From the NCBI GenBank assembly GCA_019245995.1, contig JAFAQW010000204.1, positions 1 through 6,303 on the forward strand: a DNA stretch of 6,303 bases. Direction: 5' to 3'. Of the stretch, positions 1 through 6,117 are shown in pieces. Position 1 is the first letter of the stretch, and each line of letters starts with the position of its first letter. The notes beneath the pieces are model-generated. The model had not been told where the DNA came from. It saw nothing but the letters and a program-made list of their open reading frames with translations, and did not search any database. This DNA comes from Vulcanimicrobiota bacterium (GTDB lineage: Bacteria > Vulcanimicrobiota > Vulcanimicrobiia > Vulcanimicrobiales > Vulcanimicrobiaceae). The translations under genes and the position numbers were made by a program.

Positions 1-515
1 GACAAATGCAGCATCGGCCGGTGGTAAAAGGCCAGAGACGGCGTACCGCTGGGCGCCTGCACGGCCTCCGGAAAGAACGCCCCATCCTTGTCGTCGCCTT
101 CGGGATTGCCTGTCCCGGAAAAATTGGCGAGCCCGATGCGCTGCCAGTCGTACGCATCCTTTGAGACGGCAAATGCAATGCGCGGGCCGTCGGGCCCCAC
201 GGCGGTGTACGCCATGACGTAGGCCTGGAGCGCCGGCATGTAGGTCACGCGCGGGTCTTCGCAGCCGTATCCGCTTCGGGGGCGCAGTTCGTACGGCGCG
301 TGCGGCTCCAACGCGTAGTGAAGGCGCTCCACTTGGTACGATCGCCCGGCGCGCGTGGCGCGCACGATGCCGATGCGAGAGATATTTCCCTCGGCGACGC
401 ACCGCGGATAGAGCAACAGGTCCCCGCTTGGCGCGCGCGCCGCGGCGGGATTGAGAACGCCGCCCGCTTCGTTCGGATCGCCGTTTGGCTTCAGCACCAC
501 GCCGAGACGCGTCAC
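1..515 (-). CDS. GH130-family glycosidase/phosphorylase (N-terminal part, runs off left edge)
   Basis: The protein is partial: about 171 residues are visible and the C-terminus lies beyond position 1. GH130 enzymes are five-bladed beta-propellers, many of which phosphorolyse or hydrolyse beta-mannosides. Taking the GTG at 515 as residue 1, the visible signatures are GGVLNPAAAR at 18-27, an early blade strand DLLLYPR at 32-38, GYGCEDPRVTYM at 82-93 and KDGAFFPEAV followed by FYHRP near 145-167. The NPAA and EDPR motifs are typical of the family, and the acidic residues of EDPR are the likely active-site element (family knowledge). There is no signal peptide, so the protein is probably cytoplasmic. 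The start is uncertain: no Shine-Dalgarno precedes the GTG, and the frame stays open back to a TGA near 592, so a TTG start near 573 overlapping the upstream gene is possible. It lies 34 bp behind the PrcB-like gene on the same strand, so the two are probably co-transcribed. Substrate cannot be assigned; many uncharacterised GH130 relatives exist. Confidence 0.82.
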   Translation of the reverse strand, partial: MTRLGVVLKPNGDPNEAGGVLNPAAARAPSGDLLLYPRCVAEGNISRIGIVRATRAGRSYQVERLHYALEPHAPYELRPRSGYGCEDPRVTYMPALQAYVMAYTAVGPDGPRIAFAVSKDAYDWQRIGLANFSGTGNPEGDDKDGAFFPEAVQAPSGTPSLAFYHRPMLHL

Positions 516-549
516 TCGGACGGCGAGCGGCTCGTCGGCCGAGGTTGCT

Positions 550-996
550 TTACGGTAAGAAGGTTGAAGCAATTGATTCGTTGCTGGGCGTCACCACTTC
601 GACTCGAACGCCGCGCCGATAGACGCTATTTGGAACGATCCAGAGGGTGTAGGTGCGATATGGCGCCGACGGTTCACCGCCATCGGCGGGAGCCTCTTCA
701 AATGCGACGACTCGGACGCGTTGTACGTTCGCGCGAATCGATTCCACAATTTGTTTATAGCCGGTGCGTTGATGCGGCCCCATCAACAGCACGACGCCGA
801 ACTCGCCCTCGAAGTGGACCGGTGCGTGGATTCCCAACTTGCTCAGGGCGACCGCATCGCGTACTATAAGGATTTGGTTCCCTCCAAGAACGGTGGTTGT
901 GCCTGCCCGCAGCGTTCGTACGCGGATCTCGCGACATCCGATCAACACGATGATCAGCCCTACGGCGACTCCTGCCAGGGCCGGCCAGCGCTTCAC
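550..996 (-). CDS. Small probable lipoprotein with PrcB-C-like domain
   Basis: The protein has 148 residues. The N-terminus is basic (MKRW) followed by a hydrophobic stretch at about 6-20 ending in LIGC, with Cys21 fitting a lipobox; it is therefore probably a lipoprotein, or otherwise a single-helix anchored protein. The rest resembles the PrcB C-terminal domain: a hydrophobic strand FGVVLLMG at 66-73, a turn with RTGY at 77-80, a second strand with VRVVAFEEAP at 94-103 and a last strand with APYRTYTLWIVP at 111-122. In this family the conserved GY turn and the P...PY...P pattern are usual; the namesake Treponema PrcB stabilises a surface protease. Resemblance was judged by eye. The start is GTG: the frame is open upstream to a TAG near 1095 but contains no ATG, GTG or TTG there. 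No protease gene is visible nearby, so a protease-partner role is not supported; the neighbour downstream is GH130. Confidence 0.62.
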   Translation of the reverse strand: MKRWPALAGVAVGLIIVLIGCREIRVRTLRAGTTTVLGGNQILIVRDAVALSKLGIHAPVHFEGEFGVVLLMGPHQRTGYKQIVESIRANVQRVRVVAFEEAPADGGEPSAPYRTYTLWIVPNSVYRRGVRVEVVTPSNESIASTFLP

Positions 997-1103
997 GGCC
1001 GTCCGCTTCGCCTGGACCGACTCGCGGCCTCCCCGGCGCGGAAAATTTCTATCCCCATTTGTCGTTGCCCATGCGACCTCGCAGTAGTTACCCTAAAGAG
1101 CCA
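997..1103. promoter_or_regulatory. Divergent intergenic region between PrcB-like gene and ctaA
   Basis: This 107-bp gap separates two genes transcribed away from each other, so it should hold promoters for both directions. It contains one AT-richer spot (around 1041-1060, including AAAATTT at 1042-1048) in otherwise GC-rich DNA. I could not pick out a convincing -35/-10 pair with proper spacing on either strand, nor an operator palindrome. The assignment rests on gene orientation only. Confidence 0.45.
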
Positions 1104-2030
1104 ATGAGGTTGCTCCGGCGAACGGCGCTGGCCGCCGTCATCGCCGCTCTAATGACGCTCATGTTCGGCAGCTGGACGCGCATCAACGGTGCGGGGCTCA
1201 CCTGTCCCGATTGGCCGCTGTGCCACGGACGTCTCGTGCCGTCGTTGGCGGACGGAACGCTCTGGGAGTGGGCGCACCGCCTGCTTGCGTTCACCGTCGC
1301 GCCGTTGCTGCTCGCGTTGATCGCGATCGCATGGACGCAACGCCGGCGGTCGGCATTCGTCACGCCGCTACTGGCGATCGTCGTCGCGTTCTTCGTCGTG
1401 CAAGTGTTCCTTGGAGCGGAAACGGTGCGCCTGGGTAATGCGCCGATTTCCGTCGCGCTGCACTGGTCCGCCGCGATGGCGCTGATTGCCGCGCTCTCCG
1501 CGATGGCCGCGTTTGCGAGCGCCGCCGAAGGCGAAGCGCGCGGGGTACAGGACGGCGCGAGCAGCAGCGTTCCGCTCTGGGTAATGGCGGCGACCGCGGC
1601 GCTCGCGTTTCTGACCATGTGCGTCGGCGCATACGTCAGCTCGAGCGGCGCCGGCCTCGCGTGCCTGTCGATTCCGAGCTGCGCCGGCAACGTCGTAGTC
1701 TACACGCCCGGACAAATCGTGCAGATGGTGCACCGCGCTGCCGCGGCCGTCACGTTAGTCGCCGCCGCAACGTCTATTGCGGTCGCGTGGGCGTATCCGT
1801 GCTCCCGCCGCCTTCGGTTCAGCGCCGGCACCGGCGCGGCGCTGGTCAGCGTGCAGATCGTACTCGGGTTGCTCAACGTCGCACTGCATCTTCCGACCCA
1901 GCTGCGCGAGGCTCACGCGATCAACGCGGCGCTCGCGTTTCTCGGGTTTTTCCTCGCAACGCTGTTTGCGGCGCTCGATTCCGCGCCGCTACGCATGCGA
2001 CCCGCACCGGAAAGCCACGCGGGGCGATGA
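1104..2030 (+). CDS. ctaA: Haem A synthase (CtaA/COX15)
   Basis: The protein has 308 residues, close to Bacillus-type CtaA (about 306). It oxidises the C8 methyl of haem O to the formyl group of haem A in the cytoplasmic membrane. It shows the two-fold internal repeat of the family, with about eight hydrophobic helices. First half: TRINGAGLTCPDWPLC with Cys34 and Cys40 in the first outer loop, WEWAHR with Glu55 and His58, and LHWSAA with His120. Second half: SSSGAGLACLSIPSC with Cys187 and Cys193, MVHRAA with His210 and EAHAIN with His271. The four histidines are the expected haem ligands and the two cysteine pairs match the Bacillus enzyme. The ATG at 1104 is chosen because the hydrophobic first helix follows directly and a purine-rich AAAGAG lies just upstream; an in-frame ATG at 1071 would add 11 polar residues. 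The stop overlaps the ctaB start (ATGA). Confidence 0.95.
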   Translation: MRLLRRTALAAVIAALMTLMFGSWTRINGAGLTCPDWPLCHGRLVPSLADGTLWEWAHRLLAFTVAPLLLALIAIAWTQRRRSAFVTPLLAIVVAFFVVQVFLGAETVRLGNAPISVALHWSAAMALIAALSAMAAFASAAEGEARGVQDGASSSVPLWVMAATAALAFLTMCVGAYVSSSGAGLACLSIPSCAGNVVVYTPGQIVQMVHRAAAAVTLVAAATSIAVAWAYPCSRRLRFSAGTGAALVSVQIVLGLLNVALHLPTQLREAHAINAALAFLGFFLATLFAALDSAPLRMRPAPESHAGR

Positions 2031-2899
2031 CCCTGCTGCGCCGGGCGAACGACTACTACGAGCTCTCCAAGCCGCGGATCATCGTACTGCTGCTCATTAC
2101 GACGGTCGCCGCGATGATCATGGCGGCGCACGGTCTGCCGCGGTCAACGCTCCTGGTGTGGACCGTGCTCGGCGGCGCGCTCGCCGCCGCATCGGCCGGC
2201 GCCTTCAACTGCGTTTGGGACGCCGACGTGGATGCAATGATGCGCCGCACCCGCTCGCGGCCGATCCCGATGGGACGGATTTCACGACGCGCTGCGACGG
2301 CGTTCGCCGCGATTGCTGCGGCGTTATCCTTCGCGATCTTCTGGTTTTTCGTCAATCCGCTCGCCGCCTGGCTTTCGCTCGCCGGCAACGCCTACTACGT
2401 GTTCGTCTACACGATGTGGCTCAAGCGAATCACGCCGCTGAACATCGTGGTCGGCGGCGCCGCCGGGTCCGTGCCGCCGCTCGTCGGATGGGCGGCGGTG
2501 ACGCACGCGATCGGCGCGCCCGCGCTGGGGTTGTTCGCGCTGATCTTTCTGTGGACTCCGCCGCATTTTTGGTCGCTGGCCCTGATGACCGAGAACGACT
2601 ACGGCGCGGCCAAGATCCCGATGCTGCCCAACGTCTGCGGAAAAGAAAGAACCCGACGCGAAATCTTCTATTACAGCTTGCTGCTCGTTCTCGCGTCGCT
2701 CGCGCTCTATCCGTTACACGTGATGGGTGTGCTCTATTTCGGCGCGGCCGCGGTGCTCGGCGGCATCTTCGTGCTCGACGCCGCTCGGACGTTGACGGAT
2801 CGCACGAGCACGCTGCAGGCGCGCCGGCTTTTTCGCTTCTCACTCGTCTACCTCGCGCTGATCTGCGCGGCAATGGTGATCGACCGCATCATCGCATGA
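2027..2899 (+). CDS. ctaB: Protohaem IX farnesyltransferase (haem O synthase, CtaB/COX10)
   Basis: The protein has 290 residues, a normal length for this UbiA-superfamily prenyltransferase, which joins farnesyl diphosphate to protohaem IX to make haem O, the substrate of CtaA. It is a multi-helix integral membrane protein. The N-terminus has the typical ELSKPRI at 12-18. The first Asp-rich motif is NCVWDADVDAMMRRTRSRP at 61-79 (Asn61, Asp65, Asp69, followed by the basic run that binds diphosphate). The second conserved region is YTMWLKRITPLNIVVGG at 128-144, and the third is WTPPHFWSLAL at 176-186 followed by DYGAAKIPMLP at 191-201. All key residues are present, so it should be active. The start ATG overlaps the ctaA stop by 4 nt and its own stop overlaps the next start by 4 nt, which points to translational coupling along the operon. 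Confidence 0.96.
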   Translation: MTLLRRANDYYELSKPRIIVLLLITTVAAMIMAAHGLPRSTLLVWTVLGGALAAASAGAFNCVWDADVDAMMRRTRSRPIPMGRISRRAATAFAAIAAALSFAIFWFFVNPLAAWLSLAGNAYYVFVYTMWLKRITPLNIVVGGAAGSVPPLVGWAAVTHAIGAPALGLFALIFLWTPPHFWSLALMTENDYGAAKIPMLPNVCGKERTRREIFYYSLLLVLASLALYPLHVMGVLYFGAAAVLGGIFVLDAARTLTDRTSTLQARRLFRFSLVYLALICAAMVIDRIIA

Positions 2900-4233
2900 G
2901 CCGGCTGCTCTGGACGCTCGCGCTCGGCGTGTTCGCCGGCGCACTCGATCTCAGCGTGCTCGCCCCGGCGTTGCCCGCCCTCGGCCGTGAGCTGGGAGTG
3001 CAGACCGGCGATCTTGCGTGGGTCTTCACGCTCTATCTGCTCGTCACGGTCGTTTCGATCGTGCTTGCGGGAACGTTCGCCGACCGTTACGGACGGCGAC
3101 CGGTGTATCTGACGTGCCTGGGCCTGTTTGCCGCCGGCAGCATGCTTGCGATAACGGCGCAAGAGTACTGGGTCTTTCTGCTCGCGCGCGCGGTTCAGGC
3201 GCTCGGAGCGGGTGGCGTGTTTCCCGTCGCCACCGCCGCGATCGGCGACGTCGTGCCCGCCGGCAAGCGGGGCGCGGCGCTCGGCATCGTTGCGGCGACG
3301 TGGGGACTTGCGGCGGTCATCGGACCCGCTTTCGGCGGCGTCGTCACGCACTTCGTGAGCTGGCGCTGGATCTTCGTCGTCAACTTGCCGCTCGCCGGCG
3401 CCGTCATGGTCTTGGCGGCTCGCACGATGCCGTCATTTGCGCCGCGTCGGCGAGAATCGCTCGACGTCGTCGGTTTGCTGCTGCTCTGCATCGGTTTGCT
3501 CGCGCTGATGGACGGCTTGATCTCGACGCGCTTTCTCATCAGCGCGCTCGGCGTGGCGATGCTGGTGCTGTTCGTGCTGTGGGAGCGCAACACGGCGTCG
3601 CCGGTCGTTCCCTTCCAGTTGATGAGCTCTCGACAACTGCTCGTCACGTACGCGCTGGAGATTCTGATCGGCGTGCTGGAAGGGTCGCTGTTTTTCATCC
3701 CGACGGTCTTGATCGGCGCGCAGAGCCTGTCGTACGCCGCGGCCGGTTTCATCGCCGCTTTGGGGGCGTTGACGTTCGTCATGGTCATTCCGCTCGCCGG
3801 GCGCGCCCTCGATCGGATCGGCAGCCGCGACGTTTTGCTCGTTGGAACGATTCTCACGGAAGTCGGCTTAGCAATATTCGCGCTAGGCTTCGGCTGGCTA
3901 TGGCTCGTCGTGATCTCGATGATCGTCGCCGGCGCAGGTTTCGGCGCATTGCTCGGCGCGCCCACCCGTTACATCGTCACGCGCGAAAGTCCCGAGCGGT
4001 CGCGTGCCACCGCAGTCGGCCTGCTAAGCCAGGCGTTGATCGTCGGGCAGATCGTCGGGAGCTCCATCGCCGGCGCGTGCTTCGCGCTGGCGCACAGCGA
4101 GATCGAAGGGTATCGGCACGCCTACTTAGGCTTTTGTGCGGTGGCGTTCGTCGCGCTGCTGCTCGCGGCGGCGCTCAAGCCGTTGTCCGACGAGCGCCGC
4201 TCGCTCAAGGAAGAAGCGGCGGTCGCACTCTAG
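2896..4233 (+). CDS. MFS transporter, DHA2-like (14 predicted helices)
   Basis: The protein has 445 residues with about 14 hydrophobic segments, as in the DHA2 (EmrB/QacA-type) proton-coupled drug-exporter family. Signatures: ALDLSVLAPALPAL at 16-29 with Asp18 (motif D1), GTFADRYGRRP at 59-69 (motif A, loop 2-3), RAVQALGAGG at 98-107 (motif B, helix 4) and GLAAVIGPAFGG at 137-148 (motif C, helix 5, the exporter signature). SWRWIFVVNLPLAG follows, as usual before helix 6. The ATG overlaps the ctaB stop by 4 nt, so expression is tied to haem A synthesis. The substrate is unknown. Drug export is the family's usual role; export of a haem-pathway compound or farnesyl by-product is only a guess from context. 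No EmrA-like partner is seen in the window. Confidence 0.88.
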   Translation: MSRLLWTLALGVFAGALDLSVLAPALPALGRELGVQTGDLAWVFTLYLLVTVVSIVLAGTFADRYGRRPVYLTCLGLFAAGSMLAITAQEYWVFLLARAVQALGAGGVFPVATAAIGDVVPAGKRGAALGIVAATWGLAAVIGPAFGGVVTHFVSWRWIFVVNLPLAGAVMVLAARTMPSFAPRRRESLDVVGLLLLCIGLLALMDGLISTRFLISALGVAMLVLFVLWERNTASPVVPFQLMSSRQLLVTYALEILIGVLEGSLFFIPTVLIGAQSLSYAAAGFIAALGALTFVMVIPLAGRALDRIGSRDVLLVGTILTEVGLAIFALGFGWLWLVVISMIVAGAGFGALLGAPTRYIVTRESPERSRATAVGLLSQALIVGQIVGSSIAGACFALAHSEIEGYRHAYLGFCAVAFVALLLAAALKPLSDERRSLKEEAAVAL

Positions 4234-4248
4234 TCGAAATATCGGCCG

Positions 4249-4854
4249 ATGGGAAGGGCCGCCGCTTCCGGTCTGGATTCGCAAAAACGCTTGCTCGCGC
4301 GGCGCGCCTGGACGGCGCAAGAGCGCAAGATCGTTTGGCGGGGACTGACGGGGAGATTTGCGCTGGCGATCGAGCCGCTGGTCGGGCTGCTGTTCATGGC
4401 GTTGCTCGCCTGGGGCATCGTCTATCGCGCCCACCACGTCGCCTCCGACGCAACACTGGCAAAAATCGCGTGGATCTTCGCGCTCGGGGCCATTGCCTTT
4501 GCCGGCTATTTCATCGCCGTGCTCGTGGCGCCGTTCATCGCGTACGTGCAGACGTTCGGGCCGATCTACGTGCTCGACGGATACGTCCGGTATCGGGAGC
4601 CGGATGCCGATTCTCAACCGAACGCCTGCGGCTACGTGGCCGCGCTCTTTCCCGATCGCAGCATCGCAGGCGAATGGGAATGGCTCGGCAAGCGCTCACT
4701 GCCGAACGTAACGATCCCGTCGTTGGTCGAATTCTCCCGCTACGGCGGCATTCACCGCATCGACGGCAAGGCCACCGGCGTGCTGCCCGATGACGACCTC
4801 CCGCTGCTCGCCATCGGCATCGCGACGCGTCACGGGCGCCGTGCCGATCTGTAG
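4249..4854 (+). CDS. Unrecognised protein with two membrane helices and a C-terminal soluble domain
   Basis: The protein has 201 residues; I do not recognise a family. A basic N-terminus (residues 1-36, including QKRLLARRAW and ERKIVWRG) precedes helix 1 (about 38-59). A short loop with HH at 62-63 leads to helix 2 (about 73-97), followed by about 100 residues of soluble character. That part contains FGPIYVLDGYVRYR at 103-116, a single Cys in ACGYVAALFPDR, GEWEWLG, then SLVEFSRYGGIHRIDGKATG and a DDD run. By the positive-inside rule the N-terminus and the C-terminal domain are both probably cytoplasmic. It begins 15 bp after the transporter stop, so it is likely the last gene of the ctaA-ctaB-MFS operon. 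No good Shine-Dalgarno precedes the ATG, so the start is uncertain. Codon use is like its neighbours. The stop abuts the opposing gene's stop with no space. Confidence 0.72.
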   Translation: MGRAAASGLDSQKRLLARRAWTAQERKIVWRGLTGRFALAIEPLVGLLFMALLAWGIVYRAHHVASDATLAKIAWIFALGAIAFAGYFIAVLVAPFIAYVQTFGPIYVLDGYVRYREPDADSQPNACGYVAALFPDRSIAGEWEWLGKRSLPNVTIPSLVEFSRYGGIHRIDGKATGVLPDDDLPLLAIGIATRHGRRADL

Positions 4855-5109
4855 CTACTTCGGATAGCCGGCGTCCATCCAGCGCGCGAGCAGGTCCAGC
4901 TGTTCCTGCGACCAAAACGGGCCGCCCGGAGGCATCTTCGGTTCTTTTTTGCCGGTCAAGAAATCGAGCACCATCGTCGCGTTCTCCGGCTTTGACATAA
5001 AGCCGTAGTCGTCGAGGAACACGTTGAGCGGACGCATGTGCTCCACATCCAGGTCGCGGAAGAGCGGCCGAATGTCGGCCTCAAACGATGGCGACCGCTG
5101 CTCGTGCAT
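4855..5109 (-). CDS. Small cytochrome c-like protein lacking the CxxCH haem site
   Basis: The protein has 84 residues, no signal peptide and no membrane helix. It resembles the C-terminal part of c-type cytochrome domains: PSFEADIRPLFR at 7-18 matches the opening of many 'di/mono-haem' domains, and the end has KMPPGG at 58-63 then WSQEQLDLLARWMDAGYP at 66-83, the usual Met-ligand loop plus final helix. However, there is no cysteine at all, so no covalent haem can be attached. Similar small haem-less domains, with PSFE..I.PLFR at the start and MP....W..EQ...W...G at the end, occur in other bacteria; their role is unknown to me. The ATG at 5109 has a strong GGAGG ten bases upstream. It diverges from the DUF2231 gene, with only 64 bp between, and converges on the previous operon with no gap. 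Confidence 0.7.
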   Translation of the reverse strand: MHEQRSPSFEADIRPLFRDLDVEHMRPLNVFLDDYGFMSKPENATMVLDFLTGKKEPKMPPGGPFWSQEQLDLLARWMDAGYPK

Positions 5110-5173
5110 GGAAGGTGTACCTCCATCAGACTCGTGGGAATACTGTTGGCAGCATACCCTGGGAGATCGTGCA
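5110..5173. promoter_or_regulatory. Divergent intergenic region with ribosome binding sites for both genes
   Basis: This 64-bp gap lies between two divergent genes and so probably holds both promoters. The minus-strand gene has GGAGG complementary to 5120-5124, ten bases before its ATG; the plus-strand gene has GGGAG at 5161-5165, eight bases before its ATG. These support both start calls. No clear -35/-10 pair could be assigned on either strand. Confidence 0.5.
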
Positions 5174-5623
5174 ATGCAAGGTAAGGCGACCGTCGCGCGT
5201 CATCCGCTCCACCCGATGCTCGTAGCGTTTCCGATTGGACTCTTCGGCGGGGTGCTGGTAAGCGACGTCATCTCGATTTGGGCCGATCGGCCGTTCTGGT
5301 CGCATATGGCTCTGTGGCTGATCGCCTTCGGCGTCATCGGCGCGTTGCTCGCCGCAGTTTTCGGGTTTACCGATTACTTCAGCGCGCCGATGTCGTCGGA
5401 CGCGAAGCGAGCCGCGACCACGCACATGATCGTGAACCTCATCGTCGTCGCGTTGTATGTTGCCGCGTTCTTCGTACGCTACGGCGACGTGACGTCGGTA
5501 GTGGGCTACGTGCTCACGTACCTCGGCCTGGCGCTCCTCGTCGTATCCGGCTGGTACGGCGGACACCTGGTGTACATCGATTTGATCGGCACGACGTCGC
5601 AACCACCGAGTAGCTCCGGGTAG
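5174..5623 (+). CDS. DUF2231-family four-helix membrane protein
   Basis: The protein has 149 residues, typical for DUF2231 (PF09990-type). It opens with ARHPLHPMLVAFPIGLF at 8-24, where the HPLHP motif precedes the first helix and Asp31 follows within it. The second helix ends at GFTDYFS at 64-70, the third (about 88-105) contains NLIVVALYVAAFF and the fourth ends in GWYGGHLVY, all family hallmarks. The conserved histidines and aspartates of this family have led to proposals of metal or haem binding, but the function is not established. It is an inner-membrane protein with a short polar C-terminal tail (TTSQPPSSSG). The ATG at 5174 is chosen for its GGGAG ribosome site eight bases upstream and because it places HPLHP at the usual distance from the N-terminus. 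It stands as a single-gene plus-strand unit pointing towards the oxidase operon. Confidence 0.9.
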   Translation: MQGKATVARHPLHPMLVAFPIGLFGGVLVSDVISIWADRPFWSHMALWLIAFGVIGALLAAVFGFTDYFSAPMSSDAKRAATTHMIVNLIVVALYVAAFFVRYGDVTSVVGYVLTYLGLALLVVSGWYGGHLVYIDLIGTTSQPPSSSG

Positions 5624-5687
5624 GGAGTAGCTTCGTCATCCTTCGACAGGGTCAGGATGACACTGGGAGACAGGCTGACAGTGGGAG
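5624..5687. other. Convergent intergenic spacer
   Basis: This gap separates the stop of the DUF2231 gene from the stop of the opposing small membrane protein gene. It holds the palindromic repeat at 5634-5661 and a short direct repeat (5659-5669 and 5677-5687). Nothing else is recognisable. As a convergent gap it is the place where transcription from both sides should end. Confidence 0.7.
5634..5661. repeat. REP-like palindrome, possible bidirectional terminator
   Basis: GTCATCCT at 5635-5642 pairs perfectly with AGGATGAC at 5654-5661, an 8-bp stem with an 11-nt loop. The core CCTTCGACAGGGTCAGGATGAC closely matches a short palindromic repeat (CCTTCGACAAGCTCAGGATGAC type) that I recall as widespread in intergenic DNA of several high-GC bacteria. 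It lies between convergent genes, where such elements are usual and could help end transcription, although no T-run follows on either strand. Whether it is multicopy in this genome cannot be seen here. Confidence 0.6.
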
Positions 5688-5891
5688 TTAGGGAGCCGAG
5701 TTGTTGAGCGGGACGCGCACGGTCGTCATCGCGGGCCAGTGGTGGCCGTAGCCCGAGAGCAGACAGACGGCTCCGCCGATCGCGAAGATCATCAGCAGTC
5801 CGATGGCCGCAATGCGATAGAGGCCGCCCGGGATGCCGCGAGTTTCGGGAATCTTGCCAAAATCGAGATACTCGTCGTCGCGAACGATCAT
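5688..5891 (-). CDS. Small single-helix membrane protein in cytochrome oxidase operon
   Basis: The protein has 67 residues. It has an acidic, polar N-terminus (RDDEYLDFGKIPETRG at 4-19), one hydrophobic helix at about 26-47, then a short tail with GHHW at 49-52. I do not recognise a family. The ATG at 5891 lies 3 bp after the stop of the preceding gene, and an AGGAG sits inside that gene about nine bases upstream. Position and size suggest an accessory oxidase subunit or assembly factor, but this is inferred from context alone. Confidence 0.65.
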   Translation of the reverse strand: MIVRDDEYLDFGKIPETRGIPGGLYRIAAIGLLMIFAIGGAVCLLSGYGHHWPAMTTVRVPLNNSAP

Positions 5892-5894
5892 GCG

Positions 5895-6107
5895 TTACGC
5901 TCCTTTCGGCGGGGAGAAGCCGATGACGTTGAGTCCCGCCAGGAGCGCGAGGACGGCTCCGAGCCCGAGCAAGAGCAGCATCAGCTTGAACACCTGATTC
6001 TCGGTGCCTTCGGCGCGCCAATCTTTATAGAGCGCGTAGAACGCGACGGCCGCGACGACAATGCCGGCGATCACCGCTCCCAACCGTTCGATCACCGCTG
6101 CGTGCAC
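5895..6107 (-). CDS. Small two-helix membrane protein following oxidase subunit III
   Basis: The protein has 70 residues with hydrophobic helices at about 9-27 and 41-64, joined by a charged loop (KDWRAEGTENQ at 28-38), and a short tail ending in SPPKGA. The start is GTG at 6107: GAGGAG overlaps the subunit III stop codon and lies six bases upstream, which decides the start. It occupies the place where many bacterial oxidase operons carry the small subunit IV (CtaF), but I see no clear CtaF motif, so that name is not given. It may be a lineage-specific small subunit or assembly protein. Confidence 0.68.
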   Translation of the reverse strand: MHAAVIERLGAVIAGIVVAAVAFYALYKDWRAEGTENQVFKLMLLLLGLGAVLALLAGLNVIGFSPPKGA

Positions 6108-6117
6108 GCTTCGCTCC

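Noticed and set aside
300..869. Plus-strand open frame of 189 codons opposite the GH130 and PrcB-like genes
   Set aside because: It is rich in Arg and Ala with no family resemblance and lies antisense to two frames with clear family motifs; a high-GC shadow.
1051..1090. Possible sigma-70 promoter for ctaA (TTGTCG at 1059, TAGTTA at 1085)
   Set aside because: The spacing is 20 bp and both boxes match poorly; not enough to call.
1059..1103. Earlier ctaA starts (TTG at 1059, ATG at 1071)
   Set aside because: They add polar residues not usual for CtaA; ATG 1104 directly precedes the first helix and has a purine-rich site upstream.
1777..2895. Upstream extension of the transporter frame through ctaA and ctaB
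   Set aside because: The translation there is Arg-rich noise; the conserved MFS N-terminus starts at the ATG at 2896.
3195..3965. Minus-strand 256-codon frame opposite the transporter
   Set aside because: It is the antisense complement of a well-supported MFS gene, low in complexity (Ser, Thr, Pro, Ala), with no motif.
3018..4793. Very long plus-strand frame (591 codons) overlapping the transporter and the next gene
   Set aside because: It is an Arg-rich out-of-frame shadow of two genes with clear membrane helices; length is explained by the lack of AT-rich stops.
5506..6021. Minus-strand frame containing SVILTLSKDDEAT
   Set aside because: That peptide is the translated form of the palindromic repeat, a known artefact of such repeats; the frame runs across several real genes.
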